From Hyphomicrobiales bacterium (lineage in GTDB: Bacteria > Pseudomonadota > Alphaproteobacteria > Rickettsiales > JACKKO01), in the NCBI GenBank assembly GCA_024236395.1, contig JACKKO010000001.1, positions 186,001 through 250,000 on the forward strand: 64,000 nt of DNA, read 5' to 3'. Below, piece by piece: positions 24,490-33,970 of this stretch. A program made the position numbers and the translations under genes. The notes under the pieces are model-generated. The model did no database searches. It was not told where the DNA came from and worked only from the letters and a program-made list of their open reading frames with translations. Each line of letters starts with the position of its first letter. Position 1 is the first letter of the stretch.

Positions 24490-26300
24490 AGATGGGTATC
24501 CTCTTCAATGGAAATCACAGTGCGGAGTTTGCCATCACAATAGCGCTCCCACATGGCGGTATAAGCACATTCCAGATTGTGGACAAAACGCGGGGTGTCA
24601 AATAACGGCATTGTCAGCCGGTTTTCTGCCAAACGCCGCTTGAGCGCGATTAACGCCTGGGGATTGGTTGCTAGTGTGCGGGCGTGCTCTTTGTATTCTT
24701 CCAGTGAATGGGTGATGAGTTCCGGCAGACCAATGGCGGTCAGCAGGCTGGCGGAAACGCGTGAGGCAAAATGCCGGCCTTGCAGTGTCAGGACAGGAAC
24801 TCCGGCCCATAAGGCATCGCTGGTGGTGGTGTGGCCGCCGCAGATGCGGGTATCCAGTGCCAGATCAACCAATTGCAGACGTGCCAGATGTTCCGGCTTA
24901 GGGACCCGGCCAGCAAAGATCAGGCGTGCCGGGTTAACACCCTGTCCTGCTGCAGCGTGTTGCAGGTTGGTGATGGCCAGGGTTTCTTCGGCAAAGCACC
25001 AGAGCACGCTACCGGGGACGCTTTGCAACAGCTGCATCCAGACACCAAACATTACCGGCTCAATTTTATACGGTTGATTGAAAGCGCCAAAAATAAATCC
25101 CACTTCCGGAAGACCACAGGCTTTGCGGGTATAGGGCGTATCGGCAATGGGCTGTGTCTGGTCATTGACCTGATACGAATGTGGCAGATAGACGATATTC
25201 TCGGTGTAGTACGGCTGTTGCGTTTCTGGTAGCACGATGCGATCAGCAACCACATAATCGATAAAAGTGGCACCGCTCGTGCCGGGATACCCGAGATAGG
25301 TGACGATAATGGGTGCTGGACGATAGGCACAGATGGCCATACGATGCCCGGCCGTGTAGCCTTTCAGATCCACCAGAATATCCACCTGATCCTGCGCAAT
25401 GCGTTCGGCAGCCTGCCGGTCGGTAAGGGTGCGAATATCAATAAATTGGTCACAGCTTTCAGCGATCTCTCGACGATACTGGCTCTGATCATCCACACCG
25501 TAGGAATAGGTGCTGACGGTGAATTGGTTGCGATCATGCAGGCCGAACAGGGAGCGCATTAGGTGCGCGGTGGCATTATCATGAAAGTCACAGGAGAGGT
25601 ATCCGATATGCAGTGTTTTGGATTTATCTTTCTGGTTAAGTAAGTGGCCGCCCAATGGATTCTTCTGTGCCTGCTGCCAGAAATGCTGACTCAATTGTTG
25701 ATTCAGCCGTAAATTCTCTGCCTGGTCATCACAGCAAATAACATGTGTGAGCGGCATATGTAACACGTCCGGCTGTTCCCGCAAACGGGCGAGTAACACA
25801 TCAATTTCCTGCCAGGCACAGGCTTTTTGTAACCGTTTAAAATAGGTTTCGGCGTGATGCGGGGTCGGAGCGTTTTGGTAGGCCAGTCGGCTGTGATAGA
25901 TCGCATTTTCTAAATCGTGCTGGTTTTCATAGAGTACGGCTAGGTGTTCGTGGTACCCGGCATGCTGGGGTGCAATGGCGGTGGCGTGCTGGAGTGAATC
26001 AATGGCCCGTTCGTTTTGCCCGGTTTGCTGGTATGCCCGGCCCAGCGCGGCATAAATTTCTACATCGGTCGGACTGAACGTGCTGGCGGATTGCAGCAGC
26101 GGCAGTGCTTTTTCCGGGTGCCCGGATTGCATAAATAAAACCCCATAATTAAATAAGAGGGAGCTATGGTGTGGGAAATGCTGCAACAGGCTCTGATAGA
26201 TCGCCGCGGCTTCTGGCAGCCGCTGTTGACGGTGGAGCGTCATTGCCTGCTCAAACGCCGTGGTGGCGGCTTTGGCAGTGATGGTGTCAGGCCTGGTCAT
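24486..26300 (-). CDS. TPR protein with OGT/SPINDLY-type (GT41) glycosyltransferase domain
   Basis: 604 residues from the ATG at 26300. TPR units cover about 10-150. The GT41 catalytic domain is recognisable: GYLSCDFHDNATAHLMRSLF (compare GYVSSDFGNHPTSHL in human OGT), DILVDLKGYTAGHRM, VTYLGYPGTSGATFIDYVVA, FNQPYKIEPVMFGVW with the UDP-contacting Lys, and GGHTTTSDALWAGVPVLTLQ. It probably transfers a sugar from a nucleotide donor to a protein; whether the target is cytosolic protein or envelope component is unknown. It overlaps the sirtuin gene by 14 bases. Longer starts are unlikely because they would read through that gene further. Confidence 0.88.
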   Translation of the reverse strand: MTRPDTITAKAATTAFEQAMTLHRQQRLPEAAAIYQSLLQHFPHHSSLLFNYGVLFMQSGHPEKALPLLQSASTFSPTDVEIYAALGRAYQQTGQNERAIDSLQHATAIAPQHAGYHEHLAVLYENQHDLENAIYHSRLAYQNAPTPHHAETYFKRLQKACAWQEIDVLLARLREQPDVLHMPLTHVICCDDQAENLRLNQQLSQHFWQQAQKNPLGGHLLNQKDKSKTLHIGYLSCDFHDNATAHLMRSLFGLHDRNQFTVSTYSYGVDDQSQYRREIAESCDQFIDIRTLTDRQAAERIAQDQVDILVDLKGYTAGHRMAICAYRPAPIIVTYLGYPGTSGATFIDYVVADRIVLPETQQPYYTENIVYLPHSYQVNDQTQPIADTPYTRKACGLPEVGFIFGAFNQPYKIEPVMFGVWMQLLQSVPGSVLWCFAEETLAITNLQHAAAGQGVNPARLIFAGRVPKPEHLARLQLVDLALDTRICGGHTTTSDALWAGVPVLTLQGRHFASRVSASLLTAIGLPELITHSLEEYKEHARTLATNPQALIALKRRLAENRLTMPLFDTPRFVHNLECAYTAMWERYCDGKLRTVISIEEDTHL

Positions 26301-27009
26301 GCGCTTCTTGCTGTAATGCCAGCAAGGTATCCACCAACTGGGGTACGGTGGTGGCGGCCAGCCCGTAAATACACTCATCAAACAGACTTTCCACGGTGGA
26401 AGGTTCCAGGTTCAGTTCCATGGTATAGGCATCATGTTGCCGGGCTTCCGCCACAAAACCGGCGGCCGGGTACACCACCCCGGAAGTGCCGATGGCAATA
26501 AACATATCTGCATTTTGCAAAGCCTGATAGATCCGTTCCAGCTCCAACGGCATTTCGCCGAACCAGACAATATGCGGCCGCAGAGTTTCAAACTGGTTGC
26601 AGCAGGGGCAACGTGAGGTGTGGTCGATATCATCGTCCCAACGGCAGATGATCTCGGTTTCCATGCAACGCGCCTTGCGCAGCTCGCCATGCATATGCAG
26701 TACATTCCGTGACCCGGCGCGCTCATGCAGATCATCCACGTTCTGGGTGATGAGCAGGAAACTTCCCTCCCACGCATCTTCCAGCCGGGACAATGCCTCA
26801 TGGGCGGGATTTGGGTCTACGGTTAACAATTGCTGACGGCGCAGATTATAGAAATGCTGCACCAGTTCCGGGTTGCGGGCAAAGCCCTCCGGGGAGGCAA
26901 CATCTTCCACATGGTGGCCTTCCCACAATCCATCTTCCCCGCGGAACGTATTAAGGCCGGATTCAGCAGAAATTCCCGCACCCGTAAGGATGACAAGGTT
27001 ACTATACAT
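26287..27009 (-). CDS. cobB: Sir2 family NAD-dependent protein deacylase
   Basis: 240 residues. NAD-binding motifs GAGISAESGLNTFRGEDGLW and ITQNVDDLHERAG, catalytic His in LHMHGEL, and a zinc-type cluster (ARCMETEIIC, then RCPCC). FYNLRRQQL has the YxxR pair that favours succinyl/malonyl-lysine in CobB and SIRT5 (class III), so it may be a desuccinylase as well as deacetylase. It overlaps ldcA by 8 bases and the following glycosyltransferase gene by 14, so expression is coupled in the operon. Confidence 0.93.
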   Translation of the reverse strand: MYSNLVILTGAGISAESGLNTFRGEDGLWEGHHVEDVASPEGFARNPELVQHFYNLRRQQLLTVDPNPAHEALSRLEDAWEGSFLLITQNVDDLHERAGSRNVLHMHGELRKARCMETEIICRWDDDIDHTSRCPCCNQFETLRPHIVWFGEMPLELERIYQALQNADMFIAIGTSGVVYPAAGFVAEARQHDAYTMELNLEPSTVESLFDECIYGLAATTVPQLVDTLLALQQEAHDQA

Positions 27010-27940
27010 GGTTGCCCCCCAGTGGAATGATCAGGGTATCATTCGTGATAGATGCCGGGATGCCCAGCGGTAATGGCAGATTACGTTCGGTATGACCAAT
27101 CCCGGAGATGCGATAGACCGGCAGTGCTTCGGGTATGCATGTCTGGCAGAAATTTTCCAGCATGGGTTCCAGTGGCGGGCAGTCTTCTTTTTCGGGGATA
27201 CGATTAAAATCCCCCAGTATCACACCATGCAAATGGTTAAACATCCCAGCCTGATGCAGGTGTACCAGCATCCGGTGCAGACGGCGGGTATCTTCGTCCA
27301 CATCTTCTAGGAAGAGGATTGCCCCGTCTAATTGCGGGTTCCAGGGGGTGCCCAGCAATGACTGTAATACACACAAATTCCCCCCATGGATACTGCCAGT
27401 CAATGCATCTGTCTGTTTAACCGAGTGGTTGAGTGGAGTGAGCGCATAGTGGAGTGAATCGGGTGTGGAGTGTAACAGGTTTCCGATAGCTTCCACGGAA
27501 GCTAGATCGACTTTCTGATTAATCACCTGTCCGGGCATGGGGGCATGCAGGCTGGGCCAGCCAAACTGATGGTTGAAATAGCAATGTAGAGCCGTGATAT
27601 CACTGAAGCCGATGAGCCATTTGGGGGTGGGTGGCGGTGGTAGTGTATCCAGCAAAGGTAACAAATGCGTGGCACCATACCCACCTTTGATACACCAGAT
27701 GGCATCGGAATCCGGGGCATGGAGCGCCTGCTTCAAATGATGAAAACGCACCTCCGCCGTATTGGCACATAGCAGATCATTCCCCTGAATATCTACCGGA
27801 ATGCGCGCCTGAAAGCCAAGGGAATCAATATAATTTACAATCTGGTTAAGTGCTTCCGGCCCTTGAAGTAACGGGCTGGAGGGAGCGATCACCTCAATGA
27901 TAGCTCCTTTCTTCAAAGGGAGTGTTGGGGAGAGCGTCAT
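27002..27940 (-). CDS. ldcA: LD-carboxypeptidase (peptidase S66), muropeptide recycling
   Basis: 312 residues. The catalytic Ser is in LIGFSDITALHCYFNHQFGW, the Glu in LFLEDVDEDTRRLHRML, and the His in GIGHTERNLPLPLG; CIKGGYGATHLLPLLD is the oxyanion-side motif. It cleaves the terminal D-Ala from tetrapeptides of recycled murein in the cytoplasm. Its ATG shares one base with the prfB stop (TGATG). Confidence 0.92.
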   Translation of the reverse strand: MTLSPTLPLKKGAIIEVIAPSSPLLQGPEALNQIVNYIDSLGFQARIPVDIQGNDLLCANTAEVRFHHLKQALHAPDSDAIWCIKGGYGATHLLPLLDTLPPPPTPKWLIGFSDITALHCYFNHQFGWPSLHAPMPGQVINQKVDLASVEAIGNLLHSTPDSLHYALTPLNHSVKQTDALTGSIHGGNLCVLQSLLGTPWNPQLDGAILFLEDVDEDTRRLHRMLVHLHQAGMFNHLHGVILGDFNRIPEKEDCPPLEPMLENFCQTCIPEALPVYRISGIGHTERNLPLPLGIPASITNDTLIIPLGGNHV

Positions 27941-29053
27941 CAGGATCCCCGAATATTTTTGACACGGGCTGCCAGGGCCGCGGTCATGAAATGTTCCAGA
28001 TGACCATCCAGCACACCCTGTGTGTCGCTGGTCTCTACCCCGGTACGTAAATCCTTCACCATCTGGTATGGATGCAGGACATAGGAACGAATCTGGCTTC
28101 CCCAGGCATTTTCCGCCTTGCTGGCATTGGAGATTTCCGCGGCCTCCTCGCGTTTGCGCAGCTCCAATTCGTAAAGCCGGGCGCGTAACATCCGCATGGC
28201 CTCGGCGCGGTTTTGATGTTGTGAGCGGCTATTTTGGCATTGTACGACAATATTGGTGGGTAAATGTGTAATGCGAATGGCACTGTCGGTTCGGTTGACG
28301 TGTTGCCCACCCGCTCCACTGGCGCGGTAGGTATCCACCCGCAAATCTTTATCCAAAACCGAGATATCTATAGTATCGTCCACTTCTGGATAGACCCACA
28401 CACTGGCGAAGCTGGTGTGACGGCGGTGGTTACTATCGAACGGGGAAATACGCACCAGTCGGTGTACGCCACTTTCGGTTTTGGCCCAGCCATAGGCAAA
28501 CGACCCACGAATACGGATGGTGGCGGATTTGATCCCGGCTTCATCTCCATCCTGTTCCTCAAGCAACTGGGCTTCAAACCCTTGCTGTTCTGCCCAGCGC
28601 AGATACATGCGCTCCAGCATTTGTGCCCAGTCCTGACTTTCTGTCCCGCCCGCGCCGGGGTGAATTTCCAGGAAGCAATCATTGGCATCAGCTTCCCCGG
28701 AGAGCAATCGTTCGGTCTCCAAACGTTTGGCCTGGATCGCCAGTTTTGCCAGTGCAGCTTCGGCCTCGGTAATGGCCTGTGCATCATTCTCTTCTTCGCC
28801 CAGTGCAATCAATGTTTCTTGATCGTCCAGATCACGGCATAATGCCTCGAACGACTGGAGTTTACCTTCCAGCGCTTTTTGTTCCCGCAACAGCTGTTCC
28901 GCGCGGGCGCGATCATTCCATAATTCCGGGTCAGCAGTTTGCTGTTTTAAGGTTTCAAGTTGCCTGGCGGAAGCATCCGGGTCAAAGATACCTCCTCAGC
29001 AGTGCGAGTGACTGCTTAATCTGTGCAATTGCCTGTTCGGTTTCCGGTTTCAT
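27940..29053 (-). CDS. prfB: Peptide chain release factor 2, with programmed +1 frameshift
   Basis: The gene starts at the ATG at 29053 (overlapping the previous stop, ATGA), reads 23 codons to an in-frame TGA at 28984-28982, and continues in the +1 frame to 27940, giving about 370 residues. Domain 3 has the GGQ loop (YRASGAGGQHVNRTDSAIR), and LEIHPGAGGTESQDWAQML is the domain-2 signature. RF2 recognises UGA and UAA. Reading only from an internal start near 28890 would lose about 55 N-terminal residues. Low RF2 should increase frameshifting, giving autoregulation. Confidence 0.95.
28981..28996 (-). promoter_or_regulatory. prfB: RF2 autoregulatory +1 recoding site
   Basis: On the minus strand: AGGAGG (28996-28991), TAT, then CTT-TGA-C (28987-28981). 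The internal Shine-Dalgarno-like element three bases before CUU UGA C is the arrangement of the E. coli prfB frameshift site. The ribosome slips from CUU to UUU/+1 when UGA decoding is slow. Confidence 0.93.
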
Positions 29054-31440
29054 TCGGAGCCGTATTCCATTTCTAGTTCAGACCAGTAGGCCCGGTTACT
29101 TTTTTCCGGTGAGACCGGAACCGTGGATAAGAATACACCCTTCAGCCCGTCCGGCAAGGGAAGATGTAAGGGGAATTGCGAGGTATCCTGTCCCGGGCCG
29201 AGTGGGGGCACTAACCGTTTCCACAGGGTTTGCCGGACATCTCCTTCTTTTGCTACACCATCCACAATGAAATAGATGCCATCGCCTTGTGGCAGAGATT
29301 CCTGTGAAGGGCGGGTAATGCCATAAGTAGCACTCAGACTGTTTTCCATACCTACCAAGGAGATAAAGAGCCGGGATTCCCCATGCACATGGAGAGTTTG
29401 CTGGCCAAAGCTACGATCAATCCGCAGATGCTGGTCTGCTGGGAAATCCGGGGAAGCAATTGTACTATGAAAGGGATAACTGGTCAGAGTGGCAAGTTGC
29501 TGTGTGAATGTATCCCAGCCGTTAATAGCATCAGTTTTTTGCGGTAGAAAGCGCAGTCGGTGATAGGTTACCGTTACATTGTTCTCATAGAGATATGGGG
29601 CTAGCCATTGCCAGCCGACGGCCGGAGAGAACGTCATTTCTTGTATTCCAAGTGGGGCAAGTTGCTCATGTTCACCGCGAGCAAAAAGTACCAGTTGCAG
29701 GCTATTACTAAGTACCGGAGAAAGCAGAAAGCCGCTTTTAGCAATACCAGGGGAAACAAGCTGCGTGTTAGTATAACCACTGGTGGTGCGATATTCTATC
29801 TTCAGCGGAAAGGGTGGATAAAGTAGGGAGAATACTCTGCCCAGCAGGGTGAGTTTCAGATGGAACGTAACCCATACCCCGCCATCATCGCTTAGCGGAG
29901 GTACGCGCACGGTTCGGCCCATAGCGGTACTGGTTTCTTCGATCGGGATTAAACTCACCGGACGTTCGGTATCCCTTTGGATGAAGTGCAGATAATTGCC
30001 ACTAACACCTGTAATGTTATACCGTCTGAGAATTTCAGGCCAGAGTAGTGCATCGGCCGCGGTAGCGAAGTGATTATAGTAGTTGCCAACATTCAGAAAA
30101 AGGTGCGCAGGTGTGGTGTTTATCAGGAAATCACGATTCTTGCGTGCGAGATAGGGTGTTTGTACAAAACGGCTCTGGAATACCGGTCGAGGTGAATAAG
30201 GAATATTCTGTGCCAACAGAATAGCGGGTTGGTTCGGCAGGATATCGGCAGTGCTACCCACGTTAGGGAGTGGATGGGCTTTGCGAATAAATTCATAGGC
30301 AGCAGCAAAATGTTTCTGATGGGACACCGGGAATCCTTCCAGTGCTTCTACGCTATCGGCCAGCCAGTTTGGTGATATCGCCATACGCTGCAGGATCTGC
30401 CCCAAGAGCTGGAAACTAAGTACTCCCAGCATGATCAGCCAGAAAAACAGGACAAAACGACGAAATATGTAAGGATAGAATATGTGCAAAGTGCTATATA
30501 GGGTCAAGTATAGTGCAAACAGAATACCTAATGCATTAGCGAATGTTGGATCACCCAATGCAAAATAACTCCGTGTCATCAGCGCCAGCGTAAAGAAGAA
30601 CGCCAGAATACTGATAACGGCATAGAGTCCATGTTGCCGAATGGTCAATACAATAAAGCTGAGACAGTGAATCAGAAGCAGTGCGATAAACCCATATAGC
30701 AGGGGAGTGGTTACCTGCTGCCAGATACTGTGATCCGGACGTAATGTTATTCCGCTATAAAACCATTCAGGAAGGGCAGATACAGATTGGTTGCAGAGTA
30801 CCCAGAACAGTAGGAACAACCCACACCAGATCACTGTCACTCCCGGCACGCATCGCTTTGGCAGTCGCAGGATATCCGCAGCAATGCACACTATCAGTGC
30901 CAGCATAGCGATACGCACATCCACCATACCTGCCAGCGCCACACCAAGCAGTAAAAAAAGTGTGAGAGGATAGCTGGGACGGGGCGAAGTGGTGAGTATC
31001 AGAAAGACCAGCCAGGGAAGGAGCAGAAATAACAGATCGGGTGATAGTGCTGCCAGTACACAGAGCAAAAAAATGACAAATGGATTCGGGACCAGGCTTA
31101 GGCGCGTAATCGCATGGTAAACCGAAACAAGAAACATCACGGCGAAAAAACCCCGTCCCAGCATCAGCCAGAGATAGGTTTCCGGAGTATAAAAATTCGT
31201 GGCAAGGAAGCCAAGCGGCCCGTAATGGGTAACCAGTTCTGTGCCCAGATGTAGGGAATGTATCCATGCGTAATGTACGACCAGTAATGCGGAAGACATC
31301 GGTGTTGCTTGGGGAAATGCAGGTAGCCAGGGTAACCCGATGCTGAGCAGAATCAAAAAGGAAAGCAGGCATACCACACGACACCCGAAACGATGTCTGT
31401 GATAGGCATCCTCGGGCGTTTCATGCAGGAAAGCGGGCAT
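29050..31440 (-). CDS. Large polytopic membrane protein, GT-C-like topology, unknown function
   Basis: 796 residues. About eleven hydrophobic segments fill residues 25-375, with THYGPLGFLATNFY in the first long loop, a motif I associate with uncharacterised GT-C-like membrane proteins. The remaining 420 residues form a soluble, probably periplasmic, beta-rich region without recognised motifs. The protein could be a polyprenyl-linked sugar transferase, but no catalytic acid is clear. It is inserted between mrcA and prfB, which are usually adjacent in alphaproteobacteria, sharing TGATG with mrcA and ATGA with prfB. Confidence 0.6.
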   Translation of the reverse strand: MPAFLHETPEDAYHRHRFGCRVVCLLSFLILLSIGLPWLPAFPQATPMSSALLVVHYAWIHSLHLGTELVTHYGPLGFLATNFYTPETYLWLMLGRGFFAVMFLVSVYHAITRLSLVPNPFVIFLLCVLAALSPDLLFLLLPWLVFLILTTSPRPSYPLTLFLLLGVALAGMVDVRIAMLALIVCIAADILRLPKRCVPGVTVIWCGLFLLFWVLCNQSVSALPEWFYSGITLRPDHSIWQQVTTPLLYGFIALLLIHCLSFIVLTIRQHGLYAVISILAFFFTLALMTRSYFALGDPTFANALGILFALYLTLYSTLHIFYPYIFRRFVLFFWLIMLGVLSFQLLGQILQRMAISPNWLADSVEALEGFPVSHQKHFAAAYEFIRKAHPLPNVGSTADILPNQPAILLAQNIPYSPRPVFQSRFVQTPYLARKNRDFLINTTPAHLFLNVGNYYNHFATAADALLWPEILRRYNITGVSGNYLHFIQRDTERPVSLIPIEETSTAMGRTVRVPPLSDDGGVWVTFHLKLTLLGRVFSLLYPPFPLKIEYRTTSGYTNTQLVSPGIAKSGFLLSPVLSNSLQLVLFARGEHEQLAPLGIQEMTFSPAVGWQWLAPYLYENNVTVTYHRLRFLPQKTDAINGWDTFTQQLATLTSYPFHSTIASPDFPADQHLRIDRSFGQQTLHVHGESRLFISLVGMENSLSATYGITRPSQESLPQGDGIYFIVDGVAKEGDVRQTLWKRLVPPLGPGQDTSQFPLHLPLPDGLKGVFLSTVPVSPEKSNRAYWSELEMEYGSE

Positions 31441-33959
31441 CAGTAGATGCCCCCGGTGCCACGGAAGGTGGGGGTTTCCATATTTTCATCCAGCACCGCC
31501 GGGGCATTAGGATATGTTATGCCGGCATTGATCACTGGTAAAGGGCGCGAGCGGGCAATAGATTGGGTTGGCTCGGTGCCGGGAAGGAAGGCCTCCTGAA
31601 TGATTTCGTTGCGCGGGGTTTCGTCGGTGGGAAGGAAACCTGTCTTGGCATCGATTTTCACCAGACGAATGCCAGGTGGAATCCGGAAGGGAACCGGCGG
31701 TTCGTTTTTCAGGGCTTCTTCCATGAAATCATTAAAAATGGGCAGGGCAATGGTGGCGCCTTCTGCCTTCTTCCCCAGCGAGCGGGGGGTATCATATCCC
31801 ACATAGGTTCCTACAACGAGATCCGGGGTGAAGCCAATAAACCAGGCATCCATGCTGTCATTGGTAGTACCCGTTTTGCCAGCTACCGGACGGCCCAGTT
31901 TCTGCGCGGCCCGCCCTGTCCCGCGCTGTACCACGCCCTCCAGGATGGAAACCATCTGGTAAGCATTACGTGGATCAACGACCTGTTCACGCGTATCCGG
32001 AATCGTGGGGGGAACGAGCTGCTCTGCCAGCGAGTTATCGGTTAACCGGCAGCTTTCGCACGGACGGATATCTCGTGTATACAACGTCGTGCCGTGACGA
32101 TCCTGAATCCGTTCTACCAGACTTGGAGTGATGCGCTTTCCCCCATTGACCAGCATGGCATAAGCATTGGTCAGTGCCATGAGGGTCGTTTCCGTTGTTC
32201 CCAGCACCGATGCAAGATAGCTGCTGGTATTGATTGGGATGCCAAGTTTTTCAGCTGTTTTAGCAATTGTATCAGTGCCAAGTAATAGCCCCAAATGTAC
32301 GGTCATCACGTTCAGTGATTTTTCTACCCCACGGCGCAGTGTGGTAGGGCCGTAAAAATTCCCGGAGTAATTCTGCGGGGCCCAGGTATCTTCTTCTTCC
32401 TGCTGCCAGGGGAGTAATTCTTCTTCCCCCTTCCCTTCTTCACCTTCTTCCTCCGCTTTATTCTTGCGTTTTGGCATCGTGAATTCAATAGGTTCGTCTG
32501 CGATGAGGCTGGCTGGAGTATAATCCTTTTCCAATGCAGTAAGATATACAAAAGGCTTAAAAGCGGAGCCGGGCTGGCGCTTTGCCTGGGTGGCTCGGTT
32601 AAACTGGCTTGTGGCATAATCGGACCCGCCAACCATTGCTAATACGCGGCCATTATGTGGATCCATGGCCACCAGTGCGCCATTTACTTTTGGTACTTGG
32701 CGCAGACCGTAGTGATCAGGCGCATCATCTGTTGCAGCGACTAAGATTACATCCCTTTCATTAAGAATTTTATCTTTTGCAGACCATTTCCCGTTTGATC
32801 CGCGGCGTGCCCAGGCGGTATCCTTATAGGTAACGATACCTTTATCACCTGAAGGCAGACCAATCTGGTATCCCTCAGTAGTTTTGCCAAGCACGACGGC
32901 TAGCTTCCAACTGTCTGTGCCAGAGGGTTTGTCTATAGTAGCAAGCGCCTGTTGCCAGCGTTCCAGGTTTTCCAGTTTGTGTAACGGTCCACGATAGCCT
33001 AGCTTACGTTCATAGCTAGCCAGTCCTTCCCGGAAGACACGTTCGGCAATGGCCTGCAGACGCAGATCAAGTGTACTGTGTACGCTTAGCCCCCCCTGAT
33101 AGGCGACTTCCTGCCCATATAAATCCACGAGCAGGCGGCGGATTTCTTCAGTGAAATATTCCGAGCGGGCTTTATCCGCATAGGTGCGGTCTTTGAGTTC
33201 GATGGGGGATTGTTGCGCTTTGGTTGCTTCTTCCTGTGTGATGTAACCTTCTTCTGCCATACCACCCAGTACCCAGTTACGACGGGTGAGTGCTTTCTCA
33301 TAGTTACGGCGGGGGTCATAAGTGGAGGGGGCTTTCGGCAGAGAGGCCAGCAAAGCCGCTTCCTGCAGATTCAGTTCATCCACGGACTTATTGAAATAAT
33401 TCAATGATGCCGCAGCTACCCCATAAGAGCCAGCGCCCAGGTAGATTTCATTCAAATAAAGTTCCATGATTCGATCTTTAGAAAACGCGTGGCTCATACG
33501 GAAAGACAGAATGGCCTCCTTGATCTTGCGCGTAAGCGTTCGCTCGCGGGAAAGCAGCATGTTCTTAGCCACCTGCTGCGTGATGGTGGAGCCACCCTGC
33601 AGCGAATTATTACTCTCCCCGGAAAGTCCACGGAAATTATGGTAGGCTGCGCGGAAAACACTGGTAAGATCAATGCCCACATGCGAATAGAAATTCCGGT
33701 CTTCGGCGGCGATAAACGCCTGGACAACTGATTTTGGAATGGCCTCTATGGGAATATAGATACGTTTCTCTTGCGCAAATTCTTCAATCAAGGTTCCGTT
33801 TGCGGCATAGACACGCGTCATCACGGGAGGATTATAGGCTTCCAGCTGATGATGGTCAGGCAGATCATGATTGAAATAAAGCAGTAACCCGGCAATCGCT
33901 ACTGCGCCAAACAACAGGAACACAAGGCTCAGATGCAGCAGATAAAGTAAAACACGCAT
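31440..33959 (-). CDS. mrcA: Penicillin-binding protein 1A (bifunctional murein synthase)
   Basis: 839 residues. An N-terminal membrane anchor (about 5-28) is followed by the GT51 transglycosylase with catalytic Glu in AAEDRNFYSHVGIDLTS and GGSTITQQVAKNMLLSRERT. An OB-like insert comes next, then the transpeptidase: SxxK in QPGSAFKPFVYLTAL, SxN in EKSLNVMT, KTGTT in GRPVAGKTGTTNDSMDAWF. An unusual acidic, Lys/Glu-rich linker (about residues 495-515) lies between the SxxK and SxN motifs. It builds peptidoglycan at the inner membrane. The start is 11 bases after the amiC stop. Confidence 0.96.
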   Translation of the reverse strand: MRVLLYLLHLSLVFLLFGAVAIAGLLLYFNHDLPDHHQLEAYNPPVMTRVYAANGTLIEEFAQEKRIYIPIEAIPKSVVQAFIAAEDRNFYSHVGIDLTSVFRAAYHNFRGLSGESNNSLQGGSTITQQVAKNMLLSRERTLTRKIKEAILSFRMSHAFSKDRIMELYLNEIYLGAGSYGVAAASLNYFNKSVDELNLQEAALLASLPKAPSTYDPRRNYEKALTRRNWVLGGMAEEGYITQEEATKAQQSPIELKDRTYADKARSEYFTEEIRRLLVDLYGQEVAYQGGLSVHSTLDLRLQAIAERVFREGLASYERKLGYRGPLHKLENLERWQQALATIDKPSGTDSWKLAVVLGKTTEGYQIGLPSGDKGIVTYKDTAWARRGSNGKWSAKDKILNERDVILVAATDDAPDHYGLRQVPKVNGALVAMDPHNGRVLAMVGGSDYATSQFNRATQAKRQPGSAFKPFVYLTALEKDYTPASLIADEPIEFTMPKRKNKAEEEGEEGKGEEELLPWQQEEEDTWAPQNYSGNFYGPTTLRRGVEKSLNVMTVHLGLLLGTDTIAKTAEKLGIPINTSSYLASVLGTTETTLMALTNAYAMLVNGGKRITPSLVERIQDRHGTTLYTRDIRPCESCRLTDNSLAEQLVPPTIPDTREQVVDPRNAYQMVSILEGVVQRGTGRAAQKLGRPVAGKTGTTNDSMDAWFIGFTPDLVVGTYVGYDTPRSLGKKAEGATIALPIFNDFMEEALKNEPPVPFRIPPGIRLVKIDAKTGFLPTDETPRNEIIQEAFLPGTEPTQSIARSRPLPVINAGITYPNAPAVLDENMETPTFRGTGGIY

Positions 33960-33970
33960 AGTGCGATTTC

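Noticed and set aside
27940..28890. RF2 as an ordinary short gene beginning inside the second frame
   Set aside because: The codons upstream continue RF2 sequence in the +1 frame after the CUU UGA C site, and the zero-frame start is coupled to the previous gene.
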